Shown: positions 1 to 6,848, numbered from the stretch's first letter. The stretch is DNA of 7,375 nucleotides from Bacilli bacterium (GCA_012513195.1 JAAZCR010000220.1:1-7375), one strand, 5' to 3'. Notes: generated from the letters alone by a model not told the origin. Made by a program: numbers and translations.

Positions 1-21
1 GGATTTATTGGAGGAATAGAT

Positions 22-1122
22 ATGTCTTTAACAGCGGGGATTGTTGGTTTACCAAATGTCGGAAAATCAACCCTTTTTAATGCGATAACTAACTCGAAAG
101 TTGAAGCTGCCAATTATCCATTTGCGACCATTAGTCCTAATGTGGGGATTGTCGAAGTACCTGATCCACGTTTAGATACACTTGCGGAACTAGTTAAACC
201 GCAAAAAGTTGTACCTGCCGTGTTTGAATTTACTGATATTGCGGGGTTAGTACGTGGTGCTAGTAAAGGTGAAGGATTAGGTAATCAATTCTTAGGTAAT
301 ATTAGGGCTGTTGATGCCATTTGTCAGGTCGTAAGATGTTTTGATGATTCAAATATCACGCATGTTGATAATACTGTTGATGCGAAGCGAGATATTGAGA
401 CGATTAATCTTGAACTAATCATGGCAGACTTAGAACAAGTAGAAAGACGTTTAGGTCGAATTGAGAAACAAGCGAAAATGCGGGAAAAGCAATTTGTGGA
501 GGAATATCAAGTTCTAGAAAAAATTAAAGCAGGCTTCCTAGAAGGAATACCTGCCCGCTTACTTGATTTAACTGATGAAGAGAAAGACCTTATTAAACAT
601 TTACAACTATTAACACTAAAACCAATGCTTTATGTGGCCAATATTGGTGAAGATGAAGTAAATTCATATGAAGATAATCCGCATTATCAAGAAGTTAAGA
701 AAATCGCCGAACGAGAAAAAACAGAAGTAATTGCGCTATGTGCTAAAATTGAAGCTGAATTAGTGGAGTTAGATAAAGAAAGTCGAGCCCTTTTCTTAGA
801 AGAATTAGGTATTAAAGAAAGTGGGCTTGATAAACTCGTAAAAGCAAGTTATAAACTACTTGGACTCCAAACCTTCTTTACCGCTGGACCAAAAGAAGTT
901 AGAGCTTGGACCTTTAGAAAGGGTATGACCGCACCAATGTGTGCAGGCATTATCCACAGTGATTTCCAAAAGGGTTTCATTAGAGCAGAAGTAATCAGTT
1001 ATGAAGACTATATTCATTATGGTAGTGAACAAGCAGTAAAAGAAGCAGGGAAAATGCGACTCGAAGGTAAAGAGTATATTGTGCAAGATGGGGATATCAT
1101 GCATTTTAGGTTTAATGTGTAG
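22..1122 (+). CDS. ychF: Redox-regulated ribosome-binding ATPase YchF (OLA1/Obg family)
   Basis: Cytoplasmic P-loop NTPase of the Obg/HflX group that binds ribosomes and, unlike most relatives, prefers ATP. The Walker A loop GLPNVGKS is at residues 9-16. The switch/G3 region DIAGLVRGASKGEGLGN follows at about residues 72-88. The base-recognition motif is N207-I-G-E210 instead of the GTPase NKxD, which is the family signature for ATP use. A charged helical segment lies at about residues 125-200, and a TGS domain ends in RLEGKEYIVQDGDIMHFRFNV (the last 21 residues, as in Bacillus YyaF). The length of 366 aa equals the family norm, so the gene is complete. GGAGG at 10-14 sits 7 bases before the ATG and fixes the start. 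It is visibly less AT-rich than the genes that follow and marks the core-genome side of the window. A terminator at 1172-1217 isolates it from them. Confidence 0.97.
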   Translation: MSLTAGIVGLPNVGKSTLFNAITNSKVEAANYPFATISPNVGIVEVPDPRLDTLAELVKPQKVVPAVFEFTDIAGLVRGASKGEGLGNQFLGNIRAVDAICQVVRCFDDSNITHVDNTVDAKRDIETINLELIMADLEQVERRLGRIEKQAKMREKQFVEEYQVLEKIKAGFLEGIPARLLDLTDEEKDLIKHLQLLTLKPMLYVANIGEDEVNSYEDNPHYQEVKKIAEREKTEVIALCAKIEAELVELDKESRALFLEELGIKESGLDKLVKASYKLLGLQTFFTAGPKEVRAWTFRKGMTAPMCAGIIHSDFQKGFIRAEVISYEDYIHYGSEQAVKEAGKMRLEGKEYIVQDGDIMHFRFNV

Positions 1123-1171
1123 AACTATTTATCATTCAATTAAGTGATTAATTAAATATAGATAGAAAAAT

Positions 1172-1217
1172 AAAATCTCATAGTATATAATTTATAATAC
1201 TATGAGGTTTTTGTTTT
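1172..1217 (+). terminator. Intrinsic terminator after ychF
   Basis: Arms at 1172-1186 and 1197-1211 pair over 15 positions (14 Watson-Crick plus one G-U) around a 10-base AT-rich loop. The T-rich tract TTTTTGTTTT follows at 1208-1217. It lies 50 bases after the ychF stop. The A-rich 5' flank means it could also stop transcription coming from the right. Confidence 0.85.
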
Positions 1218-1571
1218 ATGGGAAACTATAATTATTAAGTTTAGGTAAGAGTTTTAACTAAAAAAGTTGTAGGGGGATGGATAATTAAGTTTTCATGGTA
1301 AATGAGTAATGTACATTTTTATCTAAATGCAATAAAGGATAAGATAAAAAATATGCTATTAGTTAAGAAATGAAAGTGATGCAAAAGATTTAAGTGATAT
1401 CGAAAATGGTTGTTTATCTATTATGTTCAGCAGTAATTAAAGTTTATAATTAAATCTCCTGTATTATAAATGAGTATATAATAACGACTCCACTATTTAA
1501 AAAGTAAATATAGAAATTGAATATGTTAAAAAGAAGATTAATTTATTGCATGAGAAATTGCTATTGAATGT
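1218..1571. other. AT-rich non-coding stretch, no gene seen
   Basis: About 350 bases with stop codons in all frames and no ribosome binding site followed by a usable reading frame. Two short open runs exist. One, around 1365-1440, reads like RNESDAKDLSDIENG. The other, around 1505-1590, is a Lys/Glu/Leu-rich segment ending in LLNVCN. Both are too short to assign and could be leftovers of a decayed gene or chance. No tRNA-like fold and no IS end was recognised. Confidence 0.5.
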
Positions 1572-1599
1572 TTGCAATTAAAGAAAGTTAAAATACTAT
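1572..1599 (+). promoter_or_regulatory. Possible promoter of the KwaB-like gene
   Basis: A -35-like TTGCAA (1572-1577) and a -10-like TACTAT (1594-1599) are separated by 16 bases. Transcription would begin near 1606, just before the ribosome binding site AAAGGGG (1617-1623). In such AT-rich DNA chance matches are common, so position relative to the gene is the main support. Confidence 0.4.
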
Positions 1600-1633
1600 T
1601 AGATTAAAAAAATGTGAAAGGGGATTGTAATAA

Positions 1634-2542
1634 ATGAAAAACTCCATTATTAATTTTATGACTAGTATTAATAATTTATCGGAAGTTGAAATATCATTCA
1701 TAATAAAGAATAAAAAAGCAGAGTATAGACCACAGATATCAAATGATGTAAAATGTAGAATTATTGAATTAATAGCTGGATATTTAAATAGTAGACTAGC
1801 TAATGATTAATTAGTTCCGTATGATTCTACGGGTGTTCTAGATAATCAAATTGAATTTATGGATATAAGTGTTCTATTGAATTCTGCGCATTGTGCTAAT
1901 TTTTTTGATGATAAATTACAACTTGAAGAGACTAACTTACAACCTGAAAAAATGGATTATTATGAAATAATTATAAAAAATAATAATAATAATCAAATAA
2001 TGAAAGTATATAGACAATTTCAAAAAATGAAACAATTACGTAAAGGGTTATTTAGTTTTATGCATAACCACGAGTTAAAAAGAATTGATGGGAATATTAT
2101 ATGTATTGATGGGACTATAGACATTTTAATTTGGAATAATCAAGTTATAATATTTAATCATATAGCTTTAGAAAGGATACTTAATTTTAAAGATGTATTC
2201 ATTGAGAAAACAATGGAAGCAATTGCTAAGTTAAAGCATGAGGATATAATGTTAAATGTAGAGCAATTCGAAGATGATTGCATTAATGACAGTAGAATTA
2301 TTTAGAAATTTCACAAAATTATGACACAAAACAAATTAAACTTATTTTTTAAACATTTTAGTAAAGTAAAAACTATCGTTGATGAATTAGGTTTTAATAT
2401 TAGTTTTTCAAAAGATGGGAAAATTATATATGAGGATAAAAAGCAATTATTCCACATAGTTAATCTTATGTCCGACTCTTACTTTAGATCTTTGCTAGCT
2501 AATAGAATAGGTATTGCAGAGAAAGAAGGTAATATTAGATAG
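1634..2542 (+). pseudogene. kwaB: KwaB-like (DUF4868) anti-phage protein, broken by two in-frame stops
   Basis: Three short open pieces (1634-1810, 1859-2305, 2321-2542) lie in exactly the same frame and join into one 303-codon gene. It is interrupted by TAA at codon 59 (1808-1810) and TAG at codon 224 (2303-2305). Between the pieces the frame continues with protein-like text (LVPYDSTGVLDNQIEF before the second piece, KFHKI before the third). Only the first ATG has a ribosome binding site (AAAGGGG, 1617-1623); the internal ATGs at 1859 and 2321 have none. The joined length of about 302 residues fits KwaB. From memory of DUF4868 I recognise the core strand pattern IDGTIDILIWNNQVIIFN, followed by ALERILNF, then IND-R-I near the second stop, and a C-terminal MSDSYFRSLLANR like the family's DDYLxSxLT region. 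In Kiwa, KwaB works with the membrane protein KwaA at the inner membrane against phage. Both stops are one base from lysine or glutamine codons, so decay looks recent. The gene symbol is by similarity only. Confidence 0.72.
1979..1993 (+). repeat. AAT x5 microsatellite
   Basis: Five tandem AAT triplets encode a run of asparagines inside the KwaB-like pseudogene. Gains or losses of whole units would keep the frame, so it is not responsible for the damage in this gene. Confidence 0.8.
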
Positions 2543-2593
2543 AGATAATGATAATATGGATTTTTAGTATTAAAATATTTGTGGAGGATTTCC

Positions 2594-3176
2594 ATGCTAG
2601 CAAAATTAAGTAAAATGGTTACTATTTATATCATCTTATACACCTTTATATGTATTGTTATTAATTCAAAATATTGAATGGGAAGTAAAACCATTTAATA
2701 TAAAATATATAATCAAATATATAATCAAATATAGTTTTAAAAAAAACCCATGGTTTTTTATTATTGTATTGATTATAATACTTATATCGTTACTAATGAC
2801 ATGTACTATTATATTATTAAAAAGCAATAGTACACTTAGTCTAGATTATAAATTAGTAAAAAACAAAACTAATGATGTACTAAACTACTTTATAACATAT
2901 TTATTACCTATTTTATCCTTAAATATTAATGATGTGGCAAGTATTATAAATAATAGTATTGCTTTTATAATTATAGGATTGCTTTATGTTAAAAGTAATC
3001 AATTATATTTAAATCCATTATTACTATTAGTGGGCTATTATGTTTATGAAGTTAATGATAGAAATATTATTTCAAAGAAGAGTATTGAAACTTTGCAAAT
3101 TGCTATACATAATAGTTCATTGCAAGTAAGACAAATTTCAAAAAATATATACATTGAAAAAACTAAATTGAAATGA
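2594..3176 (+). pseudogene. kwaA: KwaA-like multi-spanning membrane protein, frameshifted near its start
   Basis: A strong ribosome binding site GTGGAGG (2581-2587) lies 6 bases before ATG 2594, but this frame stops after 27 codons. The long open frame, usable only from TTG 2655, is shifted by one base and has no ribosome binding site. Removing one A from the AAAA run at 2612-2615 joins MLAKLSK to WLLFISSYTPLYVLLLIQN. That restores a first membrane helix and gives 193 residues, the usual size of KwaA. Further hydrophobic segments lie at about residues 53-75, 95-110, 120-131 and 135-148 of the repaired protein. They are followed by a polar tail. The segment around YLNPLLLLVGYYVYEV (137-152) matches my memory of KwaA-type proteins. 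It begins 51 bases after the KwaB-like pseudogene, in the same direction, as a co-transcribed partner would. The alternative is that a shortened protein without helix 1 is made from TTG 2655. Family assignment rests on topology, length, motif and neighbour, not on an alignment. Confidence 0.62.
2703..2733 (+). repeat. 12-bp tandem repeat, about 2.6 copies
   Basis: The unit AAATATATAATC occurs at 2703-2714 and 2715-2726, with a partial third copy to 2733. It encodes IKY-I repeats in the loop between the first two membrane helices of the KwaA-like protein. A 12-bp unit keeps the frame, so copy-number change would only lengthen or shorten the loop. Confidence 0.75.
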
Positions 3177-3400
3177 TTATTAATATATTTATTCTATGAA
3201 GTTAAACTCTTTGTGTCCATGTAATTATACTAACATCATATTTTATTAAAGTCTATAAATTAAGATATGGATGCTTATAATAATTTTTTATTTTATATTA
3301 GGTATGGATGAATGAATTTTTAATAAATGCTAATAAACCTAAATTGTTATATGTTAAACTTTACTAGTGCTAAAGTTATATTTTGATTTTTACACGATTA
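3177..3400. other. Non-coding gap between the Kiwa-like locus and the DpnII operon
   Basis: Very AT-rich with stops in every frame. A 19-codon open run from ATG 3308 to TAG 3367 has no ribosome binding site and is not credible as a gene. The octamer TATGGATG appears twice, about 37 bases apart (near 3266 and 3303), with no clear meaning. Nothing else could be recognised. Confidence 0.5.
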
Positions 3401-3403
3401 TAT

Positions 3404-3440
3404 GACTCTTGTATAATTCAAATACAAGAGTCTTATATTT
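3404..3440 (+). terminator. Hairpin, probable terminator before the DpnII operon
   Basis: A perfect 11-bp inverted repeat (GACTCTTGTAT at 3404-3414, complement at 3422-3432) encloses a 7-base loop and is followed by TTATATTT. The T tract is interrupted, so termination may be weak. It sits where the upstream Kiwa-like transcript would need to end, and may insulate the restriction operon. Confidence 0.6.
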
Positions 3441-3453
3441 AGTAATCAGTTAT

Positions 3454-3488
3454 AATCGAACATATGTATTATAAAAAATATGTCGATT
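3454..3488. promoter_or_regulatory. Dyad upstream of the dpnM promoter, possible operator
   Basis: AATCGAACATAT (3454-3465) and ATATGTCGATT (3478-3488) are inverted copies that differ by one extra A, with a 12-base spacer. The right arm ends 25 bases before the -10 hexamer, next to where RNA polymerase would contact the -35 region. The arrangement suits a dimeric regulator, but no regulator gene of the C-protein kind is present in the window. Confidence 0.35.
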
Positions 3489-3510
3489 TATAGAATATGT
3501 TTTAAGTCTA

Positions 3511-3519
3511 TGTTATAAT
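3511..3519 (+). promoter_or_regulatory. Extended -10 promoter of the DpnII operon
   Basis: TGTTATAAT is a perfect extended -10 element (TG, one base, TATAAT at 3514-3519). No good -35 hexamer stands at 16-18 bases, which extended -10 promoters tolerate. Transcription would start near 3526, about 45 bases before dpnM. Confidence 0.55.
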
Positions 3520-3570
3520 CATTCTAGATTTATCGTCATAGTTAGTGTGCTTTAAGAAAGGAGAATAGTT

Positions 3571-4401
3571 ATGGGCGCCAAACCAGTAGTAAAATGGGCA
3601 GGAGGAAAAAGACAGTTAGTTTACAAGTTGATAGAGTACATGCCAAAAGAGTTTAAGCATTATTATGAACCATTCGTTGGTGGTGGCGCTTTATTATTTG
3701 AATTACTACCTAAAAAAGCGACAATTAATGATGTAAATGATGATCTTATATGTATATATCGTAGTCTAGCTAACGAAGAATACTACCATTTAATGTTAAA
3801 TGAACTTGATAAGCATGAGTTTAATCACTCAGAGGAATATTACTACAAAGTAAGAATGATGGATAGAGAGCCTAATTATAAAAGTCTTCCGATATGGGTA
3901 CGTGCAGCAAGAACTATTTATTTAAATAAGAGTTGTTTTAACGTTTTATACAGAGTTAATAGCAAAGGTTACTTTAATGTCCCTTTTGGTAAAAAAGAAA
4001 AAATTAATACTTATGATAAAGATAATATGGAAATTATTCATTATTACTTTAAAACAAATGATGTAACGATCCTTAATGGTGATTTTGCTAAAGCAGTTGA
4101 AAATGCTAAAGCAGGTGATTTTGTTTATTTTGATCCTCCATATGACCCTCTAGAAAATAAAAATTCATTTACCTCATATTCAAAAGATAATTTTACGCGT
4201 GATGACCAAGAGCGGCTTGCCAATTTGTTTATGGAGTTATCTAAAAAAGGTGTATATGTTATGTTGAGTAATCATAATACTTCCTTAATCAAAGAGTTAT
4301 ATAAAGATTATAATATTCATATTGTGCATGCAAAGCGAGTGATCAATTCTGATTCAAATGGAAGAGGCGATGTTGAAGAGGTAATTGTAACTAATTATTA
4401 G
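3571..4401 (+). CDS. dpnM: DNA adenine methyltransferase DpnM (Dam type, GATC)
   Basis: Transfers a methyl group from S-adenosylmethionine to N6 of adenine in double-stranded GATC, protecting host DNA from the neighbouring endonuclease. The order of motifs is that of the alpha class of amino-methyltransferases. KWAGGKRQL (8-16) is the N-terminal SAM-binding motif X. EPFVGGGAL (33-41) is motif I. The DNA-recognition region fills the middle, and catalytic DPPY is at 188-191. The length of 276 aa compares with about 284 for S. pneumoniae DpnM, so it is full length. AAGGAG (3558-3563) lies 7 bases before the ATG. It is first in a DpnM-DpnA-endonuclease operon whose order matches the pneumococcal DpnII locus, so methylation would precede restriction. 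No frame damage is seen. The GATC specificity is inferred from family and neighbours. Confidence 0.95.
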   Translation: MGAKPVVKWAGGKRQLVYKLIEYMPKEFKHYYEPFVGGGALLFELLPKKATINDVNDDLICIYRSLANEEYYHLMLNELDKHEFNHSEEYYYKVRMMDREPNYKSLPIWVRAARTIYLNKSCFNVLYRVNSKGYFNVPFGKKEKINTYDKDNMEIIHYYFKTNDVTILNGDFAKAVENAKAGDFVYFDPPYDPLENKNSFTSYSKDNFTRDDQERLANLFMELSKKGVYVMLSNHNTSLIKELYKDYNIHIVHAKRVINSDSNGRGDVEEVIVTNY

Positions 4402-4413
4402 GAGTAGATTAGA

Positions 4414-5196
4414 ATGAAATTACATTTACCAAAGGATAAAATTTATTATATAGATGGTGACTTTCATCTAATATATGGTGATTCTTTTGAGGTGTTAAGA
4501 ATACTTAAACCTAAATTAGTTGATATTATTTTTGCGGATCCACCCTATTTCCTAAGTGGAAATGGAATTACATGTCATGCTGGCCAAATGGTTTCAGTAA
4601 AGAAAGCTGATTGGGATGAAGAAATTGATGTAAACGAAAAACTTAAGTTTAATCGCAAGTGGATTAGATTGTGCAAAAGAGTCCTCAAAGATGATGGGAC
4701 CATATGGATATCAGGGACGATGCACAATATTTATACTATTGGTGTAGCACTAGAGATGGAAGGATTTAAAATAATAAACAATATTACATGGAAAAAGCTT
4801 AATCCACCACCTAATATTTCGTGTCGAGCATTTACACATTCTACGGAAACGATTTTATGGGCGAGAAAAAAGCAACGTAAAGCCAAGCACTTATTTAATT
4901 ATCATTTAATGAAAGAATTAAATAATGGTAAGCAGATGAAAGACGTGTGGGAGTTATCAATGACAAAACCATCAGAAAAGAAACACGGTAAACATCCAAC
5001 CCAAAAACCTCTTGAATTGTTAGAACGAATTATTCTTGCTTCCACTAATGAAGGAGATGTTGTATTAGACCCATTTAATGGTAGTGGTACCACCGGTATA
5101 GCTGCAATTAAGTTAAACAGAAAATATATTGGTATTGATAATGTTTTAGAGTATCTAGAAATTTCAAAGAAAAGGTATTTAGATTTAAGAAAATAA
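4414..5196 (+). CDS. dpnA: DNA adenine methyltransferase DpnA (second methylase of the DpnII system)
   Basis: An N6-adenine methyltransferase of the beta class, with motifs in the opposite order to DpnM. Catalytic DPPY is at 42-45 in IFADPPYFLS, and SAM-binding DPFNGSGTT is at 219-227 near the C-terminus. Pneumococcal DpnA methylates GATC also in single-stranded DNA, which protects DNA taken up during transformation. Stretches such as EFxRKWIRL-like FNRKWIRL, THSTETILWARK, MKELNNGKQMKDVW and GKHPTQKP agree with my memory of that protein. The length is 260 aa against about 268. GGAG at 4401-4404 overlaps the dpnM stop and stands 9 bases before the ATG, so the two genes are translationally close. 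I saw no competence-type promoter in front of it, although in pneumococcus a competence-induced promoter drives dpnA. Whether the organism is transformable cannot be judged here. Confidence 0.93.
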   Translation: MKLHLPKDKIYYIDGDFHLIYGDSFEVLRILKPKLVDIIFADPPYFLSGNGITCHAGQMVSVKKADWDEEIDVNEKLKFNRKWIRLCKRVLKDDGTIWISGTMHNIYTIGVALEMEGFKIINNITWKKLNPPPNISCRAFTHSTETILWARKKQRKAKHLFNYHLMKELNNGKQMKDVWELSMTKPSEKKHGKHPTQKPLELLERIILASTNEGDVVLDPFNGSGTTGIAAIKLNRKYIGIDNVLEYLEISKKRYLDLRK

Positions 5197-5211
5197 AGGG
5201 AGAGATTATTA

Positions 5212-6057
5212 GTGCGCGATTTTGAAAGTTGGTTGAGTACTTTCCGTGATAGTCTTGCAAACTACAATTATTATGTAGATTTTCCTTCTGTAATTGAAAA
5301 TGCAGAAAAAATAAAAATTGAGTTAAATATTCTAAATGCTTTAGTGGGGTCAAAAGACATTGAAAATGAGTTTGAAACAATTGTTACGAGATATCCTGAA
5401 ACATTAAAATGTATTCCAATTTTAATTGCCAAAAGAGAAATGGAAATATATGTTGAAGATGAAGAGGGCTCCTTTAATTTCCGCTTTGACAATCCTAATT
5501 ACAGCATAGAGGAATATAAAATGTTTATGAGGAAAACAGGATTGTTTGATTTTATTCAAAACAGGATCATAAATAATCTATATGATTATGTCTTAGGTGT
5601 TGAATCAGGATTAAGTTCAAACGCTAGAAAAAATCGTGGCGGAAAACTAATGGTTGAACTAATTGAACGATATATGAAAAAGTATAATTTAGAATACTAT
5701 AAAGAAATGGGTATAAAAGAAATTGAAAAAAGATGGGGATTAGACTTGTCGAAAATTTCTAATGATGGAAAAACCACTAAAAGGTTTGATTTTGTTGTGA
5801 AAACTCCTAACTATGTATATGGAATTGAAACCAACTTCTATGCTTCAGGTGGTTCTAAATTAAATGAAACTGCTCGAAGTTATAAAATGCTTGCATTAGA
5901 ATCTAAAGATATTCAAGGGTTTAAGTTTGTTTGGTTTACTGATGGTAAAGGATGGCTCAGTGCAAGGAATAATCTTCAAGAAACTTTTGAAGCTATGGAA
6001 CATCTTTATAACATAAATGATGTAAAGAATGGTATATTCGAAACATTATTTATATAA
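5212..6057 (+). CDS. dpnB: Type II restriction endonuclease DpnII (GATC, MboI/DpnII family)
   Basis: Cleaves unmethylated double-stranded GATC, and is therefore blocked by the two methyltransferases in front of it. Similarity to S. pneumoniae DpnII is recognisable along the whole length. It includes the N-terminal FESWLST..DSLANYNYY, the middle YSIEEYKMFMRKTGLFD and VLGVESGLSSNARKNR, and the C-terminal part. The probable PD-(D/E)xK-type active site is the FDFVVK segment with D193, followed by E206-T-N208 in GIETNFYASGGSKLNE. The protein has 281 residues against about 288. The start is GTG at 5212, where the protein already aligns with the family N-terminus, preceded by AAAGGGAG (5195-5202). 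It begins 15 bases after dpnA, so it is part of the operon and last in it. Its stop codon runs directly into the hairpin at 6057-6100. No frame damage is seen. Confidence 0.94.
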   Translation: MRDFESWLSTFRDSLANYNYYVDFPSVIENAEKIKIELNILNALVGSKDIENEFETIVTRYPETLKCIPILIAKREMEIYVEDEEGSFNFRFDNPNYSIEEYKMFMRKTGLFDFIQNRIINNLYDYVLGVESGLSSNARKNRGGKLMVELIERYMKKYNLEYYKEMGIKEIEKRWGLDLSKISNDGKTTKRFDFVVKTPNYVYGIETNFYASGGSKLNETARSYKMLALESKDIQGFKFVWFTDGKGWLSARNNLQETFEAMEHLYNINDVKNGIFETLFI

Positions 6058-6100
6058 AAAAGTCACCTCAACTGTGTATAAATAGTTGAGGTGACTTTTT
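6057..6100 (+). terminator. Perfect 17-bp hairpin ending the operon and covering the next gene's ribosome binding site
   Basis: AAAAAGTCACCTCAACT (6057-6073) and its exact complement (6084-6100) enclose the 10-base loop GTGTATAAAT. The stem ends in a five-T tract, so it has the form of an intrinsic terminator, and with the A tract on the other side it is symmetrical. Its first base is the last base of the endonuclease stop codon, and the base after it is the A of the next gene's ATG. In RNA reading through from the endonuclease, the 3' arm containing GAGGTGA would be fully paired. Confidence 0.85.
6088..6094 (+). promoter_or_regulatory. Ribosome binding site buried in the hairpin
   Basis: GAGGTGA lies 6 bases before ATG 6101, a good position and sequence for a Shine-Dalgarno site. 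All seven bases are inside the 3' arm of the perfect stem and pair with TCACCTC at 6063-6069. It fixes the start of the third methyltransferase and suggests that this gene is poorly translated from read-through RNA. Confidence 0.75.
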
Positions 6101-6820
6101 ATGTTGTATAACGACGATTGTATAAAAGTTTTAAAAACCATTGAAGCAGATAGCATCGATATGATCTTTGCAGATCCACCATATTTTCTTTCTAACGATG
6201 GATTGACGATTAATAGTGGTAAAATTGTATCTGTAAATAAAGGTGAATGGGATAAACCTAAGAGTTATCAGAGTACAGTTGAATTTACAAGACAATGGTT
6301 GTCAGAATGTTGGAGGGTCTTAAAAGATAATTCTACGATATGGGTTACTGGTACCAGTCATAACATCTTTGAAGTTCATTTTGTGATGAAGGAAATAGGT
6401 TTTAATGTGATTAATATAATAATCTGGCACAAAATTGACCCGCCACCACTAATATTTAAGAATAAGTTTAAATTCTCTTATGAGTTTATCATATGGGCAA
6501 AGAAAGGTAAAAGGCATTATTTTAATTACGATTATGTGTATTCAATCAATAATGAAGAGATGCATGATGTTTGGAATTTACCTACAGTTCAAATGTATGA
6601 AAAACGTTATGGTAAACATCCCACTCAAAAACCTGAATGTTTGTTAGAAAGAATTATACTATGTTCAACTCAAGTGGGAGATTTAGTATTAGATCCTTTT
6701 ATGGGAAGTGGTACTACATGTGTAGTGGCTAAAAGGCTAAAAAGAAAGTATATAGGCATAGAGAAGGATGTTAAGTATTATGAAATAGCTAAGAGGAGAT
6801 TATATGAACATAGATTGTAA
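6101..6820 (+). CDS. Third DNA methyltransferase, DpnA-related (beta class, N6-adenine)
   Basis: A site-specific DNA methyltransferase with catalytic DPPY at 25-28 (IFADPPYFLS) and SAM-binding DPFMGSGTT at 198-206, the beta-class order. It shares many blocks with the DpnA of this operon: the VSVxKxxWD segment, RVLKDxxTIW, PPP followed by a short loop, IxWAxK, DVWxL, and GKHPTQKPxxLLERIIL. It is clearly diverged in the target-recognition part, where LIFKNKFKFSYEF replaces the NISCRAFTHSTE segment. The protein has 239 residues. The shortfall against DpnA is mostly at the N-terminus, and all catalytic motifs are present, so it looks whole. GATC is a reasonable guess for its target, but a related site such as GANTC cannot be excluded. 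It follows the endonuclease in the same direction but is separated by the hairpin at 6057-6100, which also hides its ribosome binding site. It may therefore be expressed separately. No cognate nuclease other than the DpnII-like one is in the window. Confidence 0.9.
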   Translation: MLYNDDCIKVLKTIEADSIDMIFADPPYFLSNDGLTINSGKIVSVNKGEWDKPKSYQSTVEFTRQWLSECWRVLKDNSTIWVTGTSHNIFEVHFVMKEIGFNVINIIIWHKIDPPPLIFKNKFKFSYEFIIWAKKGKRHYFNYDYVYSINNEEMHDVWNLPTVQMYEKRYGKHPTQKPECLLERIILCSTQVGDLVLDPFMGSGTTCVVAKRLKRKYIGIEKDVKYYEIAKRRLYEHRL

Positions 6821-6848
6821 AATATTATTTCTCAAAGATGACTATCAT

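Noticed and set aside
856..1104. 82-codon minus-strand open frame inside ychF
   Set aside because: It lies wholly within the conserved ychF gene, has no ribosome binding site and no recognisable protein features; it is an antisense shadow.
1634..2542. Stop-codon recoding (TAA and TAG read as amino acids) to explain the interrupted KwaB-like frame
   Set aside because: All other genes end normally at TAA or TAG without such interruptions, the KwaB-like gene itself ends at TAG, and no recoding signal is visible. Simple nonsense mutations explain it.
3308..3367. 19-codon open frame starting MNEFLINANKPK
   Set aside because: It has no ribosome binding site, is too short, and no related sequence comes to mind; chance in AT-rich DNA is sufficient.
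4902..5492. Three minus-strand open frames opposite dpnA and the endonuclease
   Set aside because: They overlap well-supported genes with clear family motifs and read as low-quality translations of the opposite strand.
4132..6695. GATC sites within the DPPY codons of all three methyltransferases as a regulatory signal
   Set aside because: GAT followed by CCN is the ordinary way to encode Asp-Pro in this AT-rich genome, so GATC there is a consequence of codon choice.
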